Shown here one piece after another: positions 7,816-17,400 of a DNA stretch of 64,000 nt. The notes beneath the pieces are model-generated. The model worked only from the letters and a program-made list of their open reading frames with translations. It ran no database searches and had not been told where the DNA came from. How positions within the stretch are numbered: the first letter of the stretch is position 1; every line of letters begins with the position of its first letter. Origin of the DNA: Halalkalibacter hemicellulosilyticusJCM 9152 (lineage in GTDB: Bacteria > Bacillota > Bacilli > Bacillales > Bacillaceae_D). Both the position numbers and the translations under genes were made by a program. Location: assembly GCF_000513115.1 (NCBI RefSeq), contig NZ_BAUU01000025.1:1-64000 (forward strand). Direction: 5' to 3'.

Positions 7816-7998
7816 TTGTTCTTATCGATTACATTTTTAGTAATAGCTGTACTATGTGCTATAGCTATTTTCCGTGAGATGCGAAGAGCGAACTTCTTTG
7901 CGGTTGGATTTGCAGGTATTTCGTTTGTCGTATTTGGCTGGTTTGCAATTGCGACCATCGTTGAATTCATTCGTACAGGTGGAGGCGTTCCACAATAG
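7816..7998 (+). CDS. yqgW: DUF2759 small membrane protein (YqgW)
   Basis: Sixty residues with two hydrophobic segments separated by a basic turn (FREMRRANF). The TTG start at 7816 follows AAGGAGGG by seven bases. A longer frame from 7783 would place the ribosome site inside the gene. It belongs to the DUF2759 family next to yqgX in B. subtilis. Function unknown. Confidence 0.75.
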   Translation: MFLSITFLVIAVLCAIAIFREMRRANFFAVGFAGISFVVFGWFAIATIVEFIRTGGGVPQ

Positions 7999-8049
7999 TG
8001 AAAAGAGCACTAAGAAAGTTTTTTAACTTTTTTGGTGTACTTGAGTGGA

Positions 8050-8082
8050 GTGAGTCAGGGTCAGAACCCTGACTCACTTTTT
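8050..8082 (+). terminator. Terminator after yqgW
   Basis: GTGAGTCAGGG and CCCTGACTCAC form an 11-bp stem around TCAGAA, followed by TTTTT. Confidence 0.85.
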
Positions 8083-8189
8083 GGTTTCTCATTTGGATTT
8101 ACTTTAAATGACATTTTTCATGTGAGAAAAGAGATGATGTCGCAGAAGTAAGTTAGGGAAGAATCGAGAAAGATGTAGGTGAATTCGTA

Positions 8190-8307
8190 GGTGGCGCTGG
8201 CTTCGCTCGTTACACATTTTATGAAAGAACTCCACTTTCATAAAAATGTAAATGCGTTGTAACGGCTCCGCGCAGCGCTTAAGTGAAAACGCTATCGCAT
8301 TTTCTTA
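8190..8307 (+). repeat. Dispersed repeat family A, copy at the 3' end of yqhG
   Basis: Contains GGCTTCGCTCGTTACAC, then the hairpin ATTTTATGAAAG/CTTTCATAAAAAT, GTTGTAACGGCTCCGC and the end hairpin AAAACGCTATCGCATTTT. The repeat ends on the stop codon of yqhG (8305-8307). On the minus strand the final hairpin can therefore act as that gene's terminator. Confidence 0.75.
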
Positions 8308-9099
8308 GAACACTTGTTGGTTTAAGTAGAACATTCCCCCGTTAATAATGGAGATGGTGACAGTTGGTTTGTATTGTTCTTCCAGTGCTTTTCGCTCAAT
8401 TTCGTATGCTTCAGGTTTTTCAGTATAATCTTCATAAAAAGCTTCTAATAAAGCGAGGTCATTATCCCAGCGCTCCAATGCTTCCTTTGCCCATGTGTCA
8501 TCTTCATTGTCAATAAAGGTTTGAATCATTTTTTGGATACGAACTAGACCGCTCTTTGGTTTGATAAGCGGTGTTAACGTGAAACAGTAGTCAGGGATCG
8601 TCGGAGTTAACGTTTTTTGTTGTAATTGATTAAAAAAGTTCGGAACGATTTGCCCATGAATTAAATTTAATCCAAGTGATAAAAATACGTCTTTTTTTCG
8701 ATCACATTGGAATGAAATTTTTGCATTTAGACATAACCAAGGGTGAAGTGGATTAGATTTTTGGGATTGTAGAGCCGTTTGCTCGTATAAACGAATGAAC
8801 CCACCTAACTCTCTCGTTGCTGTGAAGATTTGCCTAAGTCTAGGTGAACCAAAGTAAACAGGCTCACCTTTGAGGTGATCTGGCGCATTTGCTGGGTCTG
8901 TTATAAAAGTAACCTTCATTGGTTGTGGTGCTCCACCCGTCTTTTCTAAATAGTGCCAATAAAAAGGGCGGTTCATTAAGCGTTTATCAAGATCGATCGA
9001 AAGCTGTACAGTCAAATAGCTTCTCTCATTTTCCGTAAGATCGCTATCATTTGCTTGAAAGAATCGTTCGAGAAAACTATGAACTTGAGGCTGTTGCAT
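8305..9099 (-). CDS. yqhG: YqhG family protein
   Basis: A 264-residue protein matching B. subtilis YqhG by sequence character and position behind the SNF2 helicase gene. It begins MQQPQVHSFLERFF. It has no membrane segments or known catalytic motif. AAGGAGGG lies before the ATG. It overlaps yqhH by 23 bases, so the two are co-translated and may work together. Function unknown; a role as partner of the helicase is inference. Its stop codon is supplied at the edge of a family A repeat. Confidence 0.82.
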   Translation of the reverse strand: MQQPQVHSFLERFFQANDSDLTENERSYLTVQLSIDLDKRLMNRPFYWHYLEKTGGAPQPMKVTFITDPANAPDHLKGEPVYFGSPRLRQIFTATRELGGFIRLYEQTALQSQKSNPLHPWLCLNAKISFQCDRKKDVFLSLGLNLIHGQIVPNFFNQLQQKTLTPTIPDYCFTLTPLIKPKSGLVRIQKMIQTFIDNEDDTWAKEALERWDNDLALLEAFYEDYTEKPEAYEIERKALEEQYKPTVTISIINGGMFYLNQQVF

Positions 9100-10756
9100 T
9101 CATCTCACCCTCCTTCGATGCATCATCATTGGCTTCGTTCATAATAGCTGCTAAGTGGTCAAATTTAATCCGCATTTCACCTTCACTTTCAGAGGAAAGC
9201 AAAATGTCTTGAACGTGATCTTCAACTTCATTTAAATCAATTTTCGTTAAGATCGCATCTAATTCGCCGATGACAGCTTCAAACAAATGGATTTTTTCGT
9301 ATAGTAGCTTCAAAATGTGTTGTTCAACTGTTTCTTTCACAGCAAAGTTGTAGATGTGAACATCTTCTTGTTGACCTAAGCGATGGATACGTCCAATTCG
9401 CTGTTCAATTCGCATTGGGTTCCAAGGTAAGTCGTAATTAATCATATGGCTACAAAACTGCAAGTTAATCCCTTCACCGCCAGCTTCTGTTGCAATTAAG
9501 ACTTGAGCATGCTGCTGGAAAAGCTGTTTCATCCAATCTTTCTTACCACGTTTAAAGCCTCCACGGAAAGGAACGGAGGAAATACCATTTTGTTTAAGAA
9601 ACCATTGTAAATAAAGCTGGGTCGCACGGTATTCAGTGAAGATAATAACTTTTCCATTAATTGATTGAATGATCTCTAACGCTTTTTCGGCTTTTGCATG
9701 ACCTTCTACTTGACCGATTTCTTGTAAGAGGGTTTTGGCAATGTGCGCCTCGTTTCCACCGGCAGCGGCTCGATCGACCATGTTTTTAAGAGTCATAAAA
9801 GCGGCTTCTCTACTGCTACACAATTCCCTCTTCAGAGTTAGTAGTCCGAAATGATTGATTTCGTCAGATAGCTGTTCAATACGATGATAGAATGCTCTTT
9901 CTGAAGGACTAAATTCAATATCGACTGTTTCAACAATGCGTTTCGTCCATTCAATGCCAGTCTCTTCACGACGATTCCTTACCATCACTTTATTAACTAG
10001 TTCTTTCAATTTTTCCTCGTTCCTAGGAGACCGTTTCGAAGAACGAAATTCCTTTTCAAATGAAGAGCTCGCTCCTAAGTGACCAGGTTTTAGTAGAGAA
10101 ACAAGATTGAATATTTCTTCTAGCTTATTTTGGACAGGCGTAGCTGTTAATAATAGACAGAATTTCTTCTTTAACCGTTTGACAAACTCATAATTTTTCG
10201 TTTTTGGATTTTTTAGTTTGTGAGCTTCATCGATGATCACCAAGTCATAGGGCTGTTGTAAAACGATATCGTGATGTGGTTGCCGTTTTGCCGTATCGAT
10301 TGAAGCGACGACAACCTCACACTGCTCCCAGACGTAGGATTTCTTTTGTTGGGCAATGGCTGGTATATGAAACTTCGTATTCAATTCCAGAGCCCATTGA
10401 GATACGAGTGATGCAGGTGTTAGAATGAGAGCCTTTTTCACAAGTCCACGTACCATATATTCTTTTAAAATAAGTCCTGCTTCAATTGTTTTCCCTAAAC
10501 CGACCTCATCTGCGAGTATCGCTTTTCCGTTCATTTCTTCTACAACTCGATTGGCGACTTCTATTTGATGAGAGTATAAGGAAAGCTGTGGTAGATGATT
10601 AGGTGCAACGAGTCCATTGAATTCCGGAATCATTTGTTGTTCTTCTGCCTCATAAGTAAGCTTAAAAAGCTCCCAGTTGGACCAAGGTCCATCTTGGTCC
10701 AGTCGTTCTATAAATGATTGATTCCATCTTTGATCAAAGTGAATATCGATATCCAT
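9077..10756 (-). CDS. yqhH: SNF2-family DNA/RNA helicase YqhH
   Basis: A 559-residue Swi2/Snf2 ATPase of the HepA/RapA-like group. Motifs in order: Q-like SLYSHQIEVANRV, Walker A DEVGLGKTIEAG, DEAH in IIDEAHKLKN, TATPVQN, and the C-terminal helicase lobe with EAGGEGINLQFC and QRIGRIHRLGQ. The protein is likely a translocase that remodels protein-DNA or RNA polymerase complexes. The ATG at 10756 follows GGAAGGATGA. It forms an operon with yqhG. No DNA-binding domain beyond the ATPase core is seen. Confidence 0.92.
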   Translation of the reverse strand: MDIDIHFDQRWNQSFIERLDQDGPWSNWELFKLTYEAEEQQMIPEFNGLVAPNHLPQLSLYSHQIEVANRVVEEMNGKAILADEVGLGKTIEAGLILKEYMVRGLVKKALILTPASLVSQWALELNTKFHIPAIAQQKKSYVWEQCEVVVASIDTAKRQPHHDIVLQQPYDLVIIDEAHKLKNPKTKNYEFVKRLKKKFCLLLTATPVQNKLEEIFNLVSLLKPGHLGASSSFEKEFRSSKRSPRNEEKLKELVNKVMVRNRREETGIEWTKRIVETVDIEFSPSERAFYHRIEQLSDEINHFGLLTLKRELCSSREAAFMTLKNMVDRAAAGGNEAHIAKTLLQEIGQVEGHAKAEKALEIIQSINGKVIIFTEYRATQLYLQWFLKQNGISSVPFRGGFKRGKKDWMKQLFQQHAQVLIATEAGGEGINLQFCSHMINYDLPWNPMRIEQRIGRIHRLGQQEDVHIYNFAVKETVEQHILKLLYEKIHLFEAVIGELDAILTKIDLNEVEDHVQDILLSSESEGEMRIKFDHLAAIMNEANDDASKEGEMNATASSS

Positions 10757-10880
10757 CAACGATCATCCTTCCTTATTAACAATTGACAATGATTCCAACT
10801 AATGATTACTAGTATGCACGAATATGAAAATGTTATAAGTGATATGTGCAACTTAGTAATTTGTCATTGTTGCTATAATC

Positions 10881-10909
10881 TTGACGAAAATATGGTATGA
10901 TAGAATAAT
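10881..10909 (+). promoter_or_regulatory. Possible sigma-A promoter of the LCP gene
   Basis: TTGACG (10881-10886) is followed after 17 bases by AATAAT (10904-10909). It lies about 40 bases before the start codon. Other -10-like hexamers (TATGAT, TAGAAT) overlap, so the exact pair is uncertain. Confidence 0.4.
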
Positions 10910-10947
10910 GAATAAAAAAATAATGTGAATAAGAAGGACGGAATGTG

Positions 10948-11955
10948 ATGAAGAGGAGAGACGTTCGAAAGACGAAAAAAAGAAAAAGATGGTTTGTTCG
11001 CACATTTATCGTGATGATTCTTATTTTCCTTAGTGTGGCTAGCTATGTTTATATTGAATATTATCGTAGTATGAAAGCAAGTGAGGCTGAACTCGGTTTA
11101 ACAGAAGAGCGTGAACCAGAGGAGTTTAACGGGGCCGTTCCGAATGATCTAGGTAAGGTGAATATATTATTACTTGGAATCGATGATACGGAGGAAGGTG
11201 AACCAGCTCGTACCGATGCGATTATGGTGGCGCAGTTTGATCCAAGTGAAAATACGGCTAAATTAGTTTCAATAATGCGTGATACGTACGTTGAAATTCC
11301 AGGCTATCGTAATTACAAAGTGAATACTGCTTACTTTCTAGGTGGTGCTGAGTTGTTACGTGAGACACTTGATCACAATTTTGGTATTGATCTCCATTAT
11401 TATGCACTTGTCGATTTTGGTGGGTTTGAAGCTGCTGTTAATGCTCTTGCGCCATCAGGAGTTGAAATTGATGTTGAACGTGATATGTCTGAAAAGATTG
11501 GCGTCGAATTAGAGCAAGGCTTACAGCAACTCGATGGGAAGGAACTGTTAGGATATGCTCGTTTTCGTGCTGATGCTGAAGGTGATTTTGGACGAGTTCG
11601 CAGGCAGCAGCAAGTATTGTCAGCATTGAAAGAAGAAGTGTTTAGCGTGACGGGTATTACTAATTTACCAAGTGTCGTTGGAACGGTTCAACCATATATT
11701 CAAACGAATTTACGTAATCGTGAAATATTAGGACTCTTGTCTGATGTTATTTTAAATCAGCCTGATGAGATTGAAACGTTGCGTGTTCCATTAGATGATA
11801 CATATGTTAATAACTATTATAGTCATGCTGGAGCAGTGTTAGAGCCTGATTTTGAGCAAAATCGCCGAGCGATTGCTAAGTTTCTAGGGAAAGAGGTTCC
11901 TTCAACAATTGATCCTACAGTAGGTGCCCAGCAACAGGAGCAGGGGTATCAATGA
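10948..11955 (+). CDS. LytR-CpsA-Psr (LCP) family cell-wall ligase
   Basis: A 335-residue membrane-anchored enzyme with a basic cytoplasmic tail (KKRKRW), one transmembrane helix around residues 18-38 and an extracytoplasmic LCP domain. Motifs include NILLLGIDD, RTDAIMVAQ, SIMRDTYVEIPGY, KVNTAYFLGG, YARFRADAEGDFGRVRRQQ. The Arg and Asp residues that bind the polyprenyl diphosphate are present. LCP enzymes transfer teichoic acids or other glycopolymers from lipid carriers to peptidoglycan. It is a single gene ending at a bidirectional terminator. Which of TagT/U/V it corresponds to cannot be decided from the sequence alone. Confidence 0.9.
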   Translation: MKRRDVRKTKKRKRWFVRTFIVMILIFLSVASYVYIEYYRSMKASEAELGLTEEREPEEFNGAVPNDLGKVNILLLGIDDTEEGEPARTDAIMVAQFDPSENTAKLVSIMRDTYVEIPGYRNYKVNTAYFLGGAELLRETLDHNFGIDLHYYALVDFGGFEAAVNALAPSGVEIDVERDMSEKIGVELEQGLQQLDGKELLGYARFRADAEGDFGRVRRQQQVLSALKEEVFSVTGITNLPSVVGTVQPYIQTNLRNREILGLLSDVILNQPDEIETLRVPLDDTYVNNYYSHAGAVLEPDFEQNRRAIAKFLGKEVPSTIDPTVGAQQQEQGYQ

Positions 11956-11969
11956 TAAAGAAACAACGT

Positions 11970-12008
11970 AACAACGTTAAGATGTTGATCTTAACGTTGT
12001 TTCTTTTT
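11970..12008. terminator. Bidirectional terminator between LCP gene and yqhL
   Basis: AACAACGTTAAGAT pairs perfectly with ATCTTAACGTTGTT around GTTG and is followed by TCTTTTT. The convergent yqhL stop lies within it. Confidence 0.85.
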
Positions 12009-12377
12009 GATTTTTCCACTCCATTTTTTGAAGCCACCCTTTAGATGGTATAAGCTCTCTACACCATGCTTTTTCTTTAATGTTTGTGCCGCTTGCTTAC
12101 AGCGAGCGCCGGATTGGCAGTATAAATAGACAGGCTGATCTTTACGTATTTCATTTAAACGTTGCCGAAGCTGAGACATCGGAATGTTTCTTGCTCCAAG
12201 AATATGACCACCTTCGTATTCTCGTGGTTCACGAACGTCTATTAATTGAGCCTTTCTGTAACCTTTAATGAAATCTTCTTGCGTAAGGGGTGTTAAATAT
12301 TTGGGTGTGTGAAAGAATCGGAAATAAATCGTTAATCCGAGTAGAATAAGTAGAATAATGAATAAAATTAAATCCAT
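11991..12377 (-). CDS. yqhL: Membrane-anchored rhodanese-like protein YqhL
   Basis: A 128-residue protein with an N-terminal transmembrane helix (MDLILFIILLILLGLTIYF) and a single rhodanese domain. The domain has LIDVREPREYEGGHI and the active-site loop CQSGARC, whose first Cys would carry the persulfide. Domain polarity by the positive-inside rule is not clear. The start at 12377 fits the length of B. subtilis YqhL. The longer frame to 12413 has no ribosome site. A role in sulfur transfer or redox is family-based; no partner is evident beside it. Confidence 0.85.
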   Translation of the reverse strand: MDLILFIILLILLGLTIYFRFFHTPKYLTPLTQEDFIKGYRKAQLIDVREPREYEGGHILGARNIPMSQLRQRLNEIRKDQPVYLYCQSGARCKQAAQTLKKKHGVESLYHLKGGFKKWSGKIKKKQR

Positions 12378-12585
12378 TGAAAGATGACACTCCTTTTGCT
12401 TACTAGTTTTCATTCGTGCAGTTATAAACTCTTTTATATTATATCGACCTATTTCCTATTACGCAATGTTCGTTTCTGTTAGATGATTGATCAAATGTGA
12501 CAGTTACATGAAGCCGTGTACATAGCAATTTTCCTTAAGGTTTGGTAGAATATGAAGCAGTTTAATTGGAAAGAAGAGATGTGTC

Positions 12586-13419
12586 ATGACTGAAACATGG
12601 AGATTTATCGATTCGGGTCATTGTAGCCCCGCATATAATATGGCATTAGATGAAGCTTTATTAGATTGGCATAGTAAAGGAATGATCCCCCCAACGATCC
12701 GCTTCTATGGTTGGAATCCTGCGACATTGTCGGTCGGTTATTTTCAAAAAGTAGAAAAAGAGATCAACTTAGCAAAAGTGAAGGAATATGGTTTAGGATT
12801 TGTGAGAAGACCGACAGGCGGACGTGGAGTTTTACACGATCAAGAGTTAACGTATAGCGTCATTGTATCAGAAGAGCATCCTGAGATGCCGGAATCCGTA
12901 ACAGAAGCATATCGAATCATTTCAGCTGGAATATTAGAAGGATTTAAATATGTCGGACTTGATGCTTACTTTGCGATTCCACGTACAGACGATGAAAAAC
13001 AAGCGTTAAAAAATCCGCGCTCGGCTGTTTGTTTTGATGCACCATCTTGGTATGAGCTTGTCGTCGAAGGTCGTAAAGTGGCGGGAAGTGCCCAGACGAG
13101 ACAAAAGGGCGTCATTTTGCAGCACGGTTCCATCATATTGGATATCGATGAAGACATGCTGTTCGATCTCTTTTTGTATTCAAGTGATCGTGTCCGCGAA
13201 CGAATGCAACGGAATTTTAAAAATAAAGCGATTGCGATCAATGCCTTAAAGAAAACAGCGATTTCTTTAGATGAAGCAAAAGCGGCATTTAAGCGAGGCT
13301 TTGAAAAAGGATTAAATATTAAGCTTGAACCGTATACGTTAACAGAAGAGGAAGAAGCATCTGTGCAAGAAATTGCTTCAAGCCGCTACGAGCGTGATGA
13401 GTGGAATTATCGGAAGTGA
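12586..13419 (+). CDS. lipM: Octanoyl-[acyl carrier protein]:GcvH octanoyltransferase LipM
   Basis: A 277-residue biotin/lipoate transferase-fold enzyme. Motifs are [18 protein letters not shown], a catalytic Cys149 in [14 protein letters not shown] (Cys150 in B. subtilis LipM) and a lysine in GRKVAGSAQ. LipM moves octanoate from ACP to GcvH, the first step of lipoate assembly in Bacillus. The lipoyl product is needed by the BkdB E2 protein encoded at 57.7 kb. The start has a weak ribosome site (AAGAGATGTG). It is monocistronic between hairpins. Confidence 0.93.
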   Translation: MTETWRFIDSGHCSPAYNMALDEALLDWHSKGMIPPTIRFYGWNPATLSVGYFQKVEKEINLAKVKEYGLGFVRRPTGGRGVLHDQELTYSVIVSEEHPEMPESVTEAYRIISAGILEGFKYVGLDAYFAIPRTDDEKQALKNPRSAVCFDAPSWYELVVEGRKVAGSAQTRQKGVILQHGSIILDIDEDMLFDLFLYSSDRVRERMQRNFKNKAIAINALKKTAISLDEAKAAFKRGFEKGLNIKLEPYTLTEEEEASVQEIASSRYERDEWNYRK

Positions 13420-13428
13420 GTATTGAAG

Positions 13429-13470
13429 AACGCGCGCATGAAGGAATAACTATCCCTTCATGCGCGCGTT
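13429..13470 (+). terminator. Strong hairpin after lipM
   Basis: AACGCGCGCATGAAGG and CCTTCATGCGCGCGTT form a long GC-rich stem ten bases after the stop. There is no T-run, so it may protect the mRNA 3' end rather than terminate. Confidence 0.6.
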
Positions 13471-13504
13471 CATTAGGTAAGAGATGAAATTTTCATCAGA
13501 CATA

Positions 13505-13547
13505 CTTAAAAAACGCTTTGACGGCTCCGCGTAACGCTTCTAAGAAC
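13505..13547 (+). repeat. Family A repeat, 3' fragment
   Basis: AACGCTTTGACGGCTCCGCG followed by TAACGCTTCTAAGAACG matches the right-hand core of family A. The left half and the end hairpin are missing. Confidence 0.5.
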
Positions 13548-13612
13548 GACTGATCGGATGGTTACTGGAAAAGTTTGAAAATTCTTTTGGTGCCCTCCTG
13601 ATCGCTAGGTTC

Positions 13613-14433
13613 TTATTGCGCTTCTTCTTTAAATAACGCTTTTAACTTCTTAGTGATCGGGCCGATTGGTAACGTTACGTTCATTTCTCCTTCTATTTCC
13701 GTAATAGGCATGACCTCTACCATTGTACTAGTAAGGAATGCTTCATCGGCATGTTCTAACACTTCGTAAGGGAATGGCTCTTCTATCACATCTAATCCAT
13801 GTTCTTTTGCTAAGCGAATGACAATTTGACGGGTTATGCCATTTAGGATTAGGTTTGTAGCTGGGTGAGTGTAGAGCACTTGGTCTTTTACTAAGAAAAT
13901 ATTTGAGGAGGAGCCTCTGTTAAAATCATGTCACGATGGAGAATCGCCTCATCACACCCATGGTCAGCAGCTTTCCGTTTTGCGAGGACATTTCCTAGTA
14001 AATTAATTGATTTAATGTCACAGCGTAACCAGCGAATGTCAGGTTCTAACCAAACCTTTGCCTCAGATTTAGTGATAGATGGAAGTGGCTGAATGAAACC
14101 TAGAAAAGTAGGTGTTGTTTCACGAGAATACAGGTGATTTCGCGGTTCACTTCCACGAGTTATTTGTATGTAAATGCTCCCGTCAACCGGTTTGTTTTTT
14201 TCAATAAGTGTTAAAACGGTTTGTTTAATCGAGTCACGTTGCTGGATAGGTAAATCAAGCTTTTTGGCACTTTCTGTTAATCGTGTCAAGTGATCGTCAA
14301 GTGCAAATGGTTTTCCATTATACAAGCGAATGACTTCATAAATACCATCTCCAAAGTAATAGCCCCGATCGTCAAAAGGGATGCTCAGTTCTTCTTTTTT
14401 TACCATGGTTTGATTGAATGCTATATACTCCAT
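13613..14433 (-). pseudogene. dat: D-amino acid aminotransferase gene interrupted by a -1 frameshift
   Basis: Two frames together give one fold-type IV PLP aminotransferase of about 273 residues. The first part runs from 14433 (MEYIAFNQ) through FDDRGYYFGDGIYEV and the PLP-lysine motif DIKSINLLGNV to LHRDMILTEA. The second part resumes with VLYTHPATNLILNGITR. Restoring one G near 13914 (GAGGGCTCC for GAGGCTCC) rebuilds the expected EGSSSNIF. The enzyme makes D-Glu or D-Ala for the wall. GGAGG precedes the start. Either the gene has decayed recently, since the remainder is intact, or one base was lost in sequencing. The second seems likely because three other genes here show one-base problems. 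Confidence 0.85.
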
Positions 14434-14829
14434 TGGATACCTCCATAAAAATGTTGAATTGGATAGAAATAGATTACAAGAGTTCTCCATTTAATGAGAA
14501 CAAAAAAATTTTTTTGTCAATTTAAAATGCTGATGAGTGAAGAGTGGGACAGGACTGGGGTTGCGCTATTTTGAAATCTTGCAACAAATAAATATGGGCG
14601 AATTTCGTCAAATTTCTTTCGTAATAACTTGAAATCTTCCTTGTTCTCTTTCTAATTATCAATTTTAAAGTTGACAAATGATTTAAAAAATGATCTTTAA
14701 AACTATATATGGTGTATGTGTTAGATTTATGAACACAATATATTGATAAATGTAGGTAAGTTGTGGTAAGCTAACCGAAGAATAAAAATTGGAATCTATT
14801 TATTAGAGTGTGAAGGAGAGGAAAAGCGA
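14434..14829. other. 396-base gap between dat and nrdJ
   Basis: The gap is AT-rich. The only structures I can support are the two NrdR-like boxes near nrdJ (14700-14748). A TTGACA at 14671-14676 lacks a good -10 at normal spacing. No cobalamin riboswitch features (conserved B12 box) were recognised. Confidence 0.5.
14700..14748 (+). promoter_or_regulatory. Two NrdR-type boxes upstream of nrdJ
   Basis: AAACTATATATGGTGT (14700-14715) and ACACAATATATTGATA (14733-14748) match the NrdR consensus ACACWATATATWGTGT at about 14 and 13 of 16 positions. They are separated by 17 bases, close to the usual paired spacing of about three helical turns between centres. NrdR represses ribonucleotide reductase genes when dATP is abundant. 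Confidence 0.65.
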
Positions 14830-17388
14830 ATGGCTATGACGATGTCGAATGTGATGCGTCTTAATATTGAGCGCTTAAATGAGGATATTGAGTTGTTCCC
14901 GCAAGTACATCCGATTACGGAAGATATGACGATGACGAAAAAGGGTGTTTCTCGTCTCGTAATGCTCGATCGATATACATTTAAGGATACAGAAAAAAAG
15001 ACATTAAAAGATGGGGATTTTGTTGTCTTAACGGTTAAAGATGATCCGAAATTTCCTGCTAGAGGATATGGCTTTATCCTTGAGTTAGATCGTGCGAATA
15101 ATCAAGCAAAAGTGTTAGTTGATGAAGAATTTCGTGGTGTATTAGAGGGGGAAGAAGCGGAGTCAGGTATTGTATATCGCTCACTTGATACAGTTGAAAA
15201 GCCACTTGAAATTTATTATGAGCAAATTGCTAAGCGTAATGCAACAGGCTTAGCTTCAGTTGAGGTCACAGAAGAGAAGAAGCAACAGTCATTTGACCGT
15301 TTCTACGAACAACTTGTAGGGCTTAACTTTATCCCTGCTGGACGTGTGCTGTACGGTGCTGGTGCTGAAACAGATGTCACGTATTTCAATTGTTATGTGA
15401 TGCCGTATGTAAAGGATTCTCGTGAAGGGATTTCTGAGCATCGTAAGCAAGTGATGGAAATTATGAGCCGTGGTGGTGGTGTTGGAACAAATGGTTCAAC
15501 ATTACGCCCGCGTAATACTTTAGCTCGTGGTGTTAACGGGAAATCATCAGGTTCTGTTTCTTGGTTAGATGATATTGCGAAATTAACTCATTTAGTTGAG
15601 CAAGGTGGATCTCGTCGTGGAGCGCAAATGATTATGCTATCTGACTGGCATCCTGACATTATGGAATTTATTATTTCTAAAATGCAAAATCCACGTATTC
15701 TACGTTTCTTACTTGAGAACTCAGAGGATCTGTTTATTCAAAAGCTAGTTAAGGATAAACTGAAGTTCACTCCTTTAACGGAAGTAGAAGAAGCGATGTA
15801 TCAAGGAATTGTTAATTACAAAACAATTGATGGACAAGGCGGCTTCGATCCAAAGGTGATTAAAGAAGCGGAAGAAAAGCTCCATACAGGTGGGACATAT
15901 AGTGTGAATAATTCTGAATTTCTAACAGGAGCGAATATTTCGGTCTGTTTGACGAAAGAATTTATGTTAGCAGTTGAGAACGATGAAGAATATGCATTAA
16001 GGTTCCCTGATGTGGAAAATTATTCCGAAGCTGAAATGGCGGACTACAATGAGAAGTGGCATGATATCGGAGATGTAAGAGAGTGGGAAGCACTTGGTTA
16101 TGGTGTGCGTACATATCGTGTCATTCGCGCGAAGGAGCTTTGGAAGCTGATTAATATTTGTGCAACGTATAGTGCTGAACCTGGTATCTTCTTCATTGAT
16201 AATGCCAACGATAAAACAAATGCGAAGGCATATGGCCAAAAGGTGGTAGCAACGAATCCATGTGGTGAACAGCCTTTAGCTCCATTTTCTGTTTGTAATT
16301 TAGCTGCGATTAACTTAGCTGAAATGGCCAACAAAGAGACGAAAGTAGTTGATTTCACAAAGCTACAAGAAACGGTAGAAGTTGGCGTGCGGATGCAGGA
16401 TAACGTGATTGATGCGACTCCATATTTTTTAGAAGAGAACACGAAGCAAGCGAAGGGCGAACGTCGTGTCGGTCTTGGTGTAATGGGTTTGCATGATCTT
16501 CTTATTTATTGTGAAACCGTATATGGCTCAAAAGAAGGAAATGAGCTAGTTGATCAAATCTTCGAAACGATTGCGACGACGGCTTATCGTACAAGCATTG
16601 AACTAGCAAAAGAAAAAGGTAGCTTCCCGTTCTTAGTTGGAGAAACGGCTGAGGAAACGAAGCAGCTTCGCCAAGCTTTTATTGAGACTGGCTACATGAA
16701 GGAAATGCCTGAAGATATTCGTCAAGGTGTGTTAGAGCATGGCATTCGAAACTCACACTTATTAACAGTTGCACCTACAGGAAGTACCGGAACGATGGTG
16801 GGGGTGTCGACAGGACTTGAACCGTATTTCTCGTTCTCCTATTTCCGTAGTGGACGGCTTGGGAAATTTATCGAAGTGAAGGCTGAGATTGTTGAAGAAT
16901 ATTTACGCGCTAACCCGGATGCGGATCCGAATAACTTACCTGATTGGTTTGTATCGACGATGGAATTATCACCTGAAGCACATGCTGATGTTCAATGTAT
17001 TATTCAGCGTTGGGTGGATAGCTCTTTATCGAAAACCGTGAACGCGCCTCGTGGTTATTCAGTCGAGCAAGTTCAAGGTGTTTATGAGCGCTTATATAGT
17101 GGAGGAGCAAAAGGTGGAACGGTTTATGTCGATGGTAGCCGTGATACACAAGTTCTTTCGTTAAAAGCTGAGGAAAATACATTTGATGATGTAACGGAAG
17201 CAGCCGAAGAAAAGAGAGAAAATAAAGTCGTGCTTGTGAACACGATTAGTGAAGTTCGTTCAACGAATGTCACGTACGGGTCTGAAGTAGGTAATACATG
17301 TCCTGTTTGTCGTGAAGGACAGGTTGAAGATATCGGTGGTTGTAATACGTGTACAAGCTGCGGTGCTCAATTGAAGTGTGGCTTGTAG
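14830..17388 (+). CDS. nrdJ: Adenosylcobalamin-dependent (class II) ribonucleotide reductase
   Basis: An 852-residue enzyme reducing ribonucleotides to deoxyribonucleotides with a B12-derived thiyl radical. The ten-stranded barrel carries FNCYVMP, the active-site segment ATNPCGEQPLAPFSVCNLA, and APTGSTGTMVGVSTGLEP. The C-terminus has a zinc-ribbon-like CPVC...CNTCTSCG and a final CGL that probably shuttles electrons. It is a single-chain protein with no nrdE/F or nrdI nearby. Upstream NrdR-like boxes suggest control by dNTP pools. AAGGAGAGG precedes the start. The class II enzyme works with or without oxygen. Confidence 0.95.
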   Translation: MAMTMSNVMRLNIERLNEDIELFPQVHPITEDMTMTKKGVSRLVMLDRYTFKDTEKKTLKDGDFVVLTVKDDPKFPARGYGFILELDRANNQAKVLVDEEFRGVLEGEEAESGIVYRSLDTVEKPLEIYYEQIAKRNATGLASVEVTEEKKQQSFDRFYEQLVGLNFIPAGRVLYGAGAETDVTYFNCYVMPYVKDSREGISEHRKQVMEIMSRGGGVGTNGSTLRPRNTLARGVNGKSSGSVSWLDDIAKLTHLVEQGGSRRGAQMIMLSDWHPDIMEFIISKMQNPRILRFLLENSEDLFIQKLVKDKLKFTPLTEVEEAMYQGIVNYKTIDGQGGFDPKVIKEAEEKLHTGGTYSVNNSEFLTGANISVCLTKEFMLAVENDEEYALRFPDVENYSEAEMADYNEKWHDIGDVREWEALGYGVRTYRVIRAKELWKLINICATYSAEPGIFFIDNANDKTNAKAYGQKVVATNPCGEQPLAPFSVCNLAAINLAEMANKETKVVDFTKLQETVEVGVRMQDNVIDATPYFLEENTKQAKGERRVGLGVMGLHDLLIYCETVYGSKEGNELVDQIFETIATTAYRTSIELAKEKGSFPFLVGETAEETKQLRQAFIETGYMKEMPEDIRQGVLEHGIRNSHLLTVAPTGSTGTMVGVSTGLEPYFSFSYFRSGRLGKFIEVKAEIVEEYLRANPDADPNNLPDWFVSTMELSPEAHADVQCIIQRWVDSSLSKTVNAPRGYSVEQVQGVYERLYSGGAKGGTVYVDGSRDTQVLSLKAEENTFDDVTEAAEEKRENKVVLVNTISEVRSTNVTYGSEVGNTCPVCREGQVEDIGGCNTCTSCGAQLKCGL

Positions 17389-17400
17389 GATTGAATAGAT

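Noticed and set aside
14434-14829. Cobalamin riboswitch before nrdJ
   Set aside because: No conserved B12 box or large folded domain is visible in the gap; two NrdR-like boxes explain the control region better.
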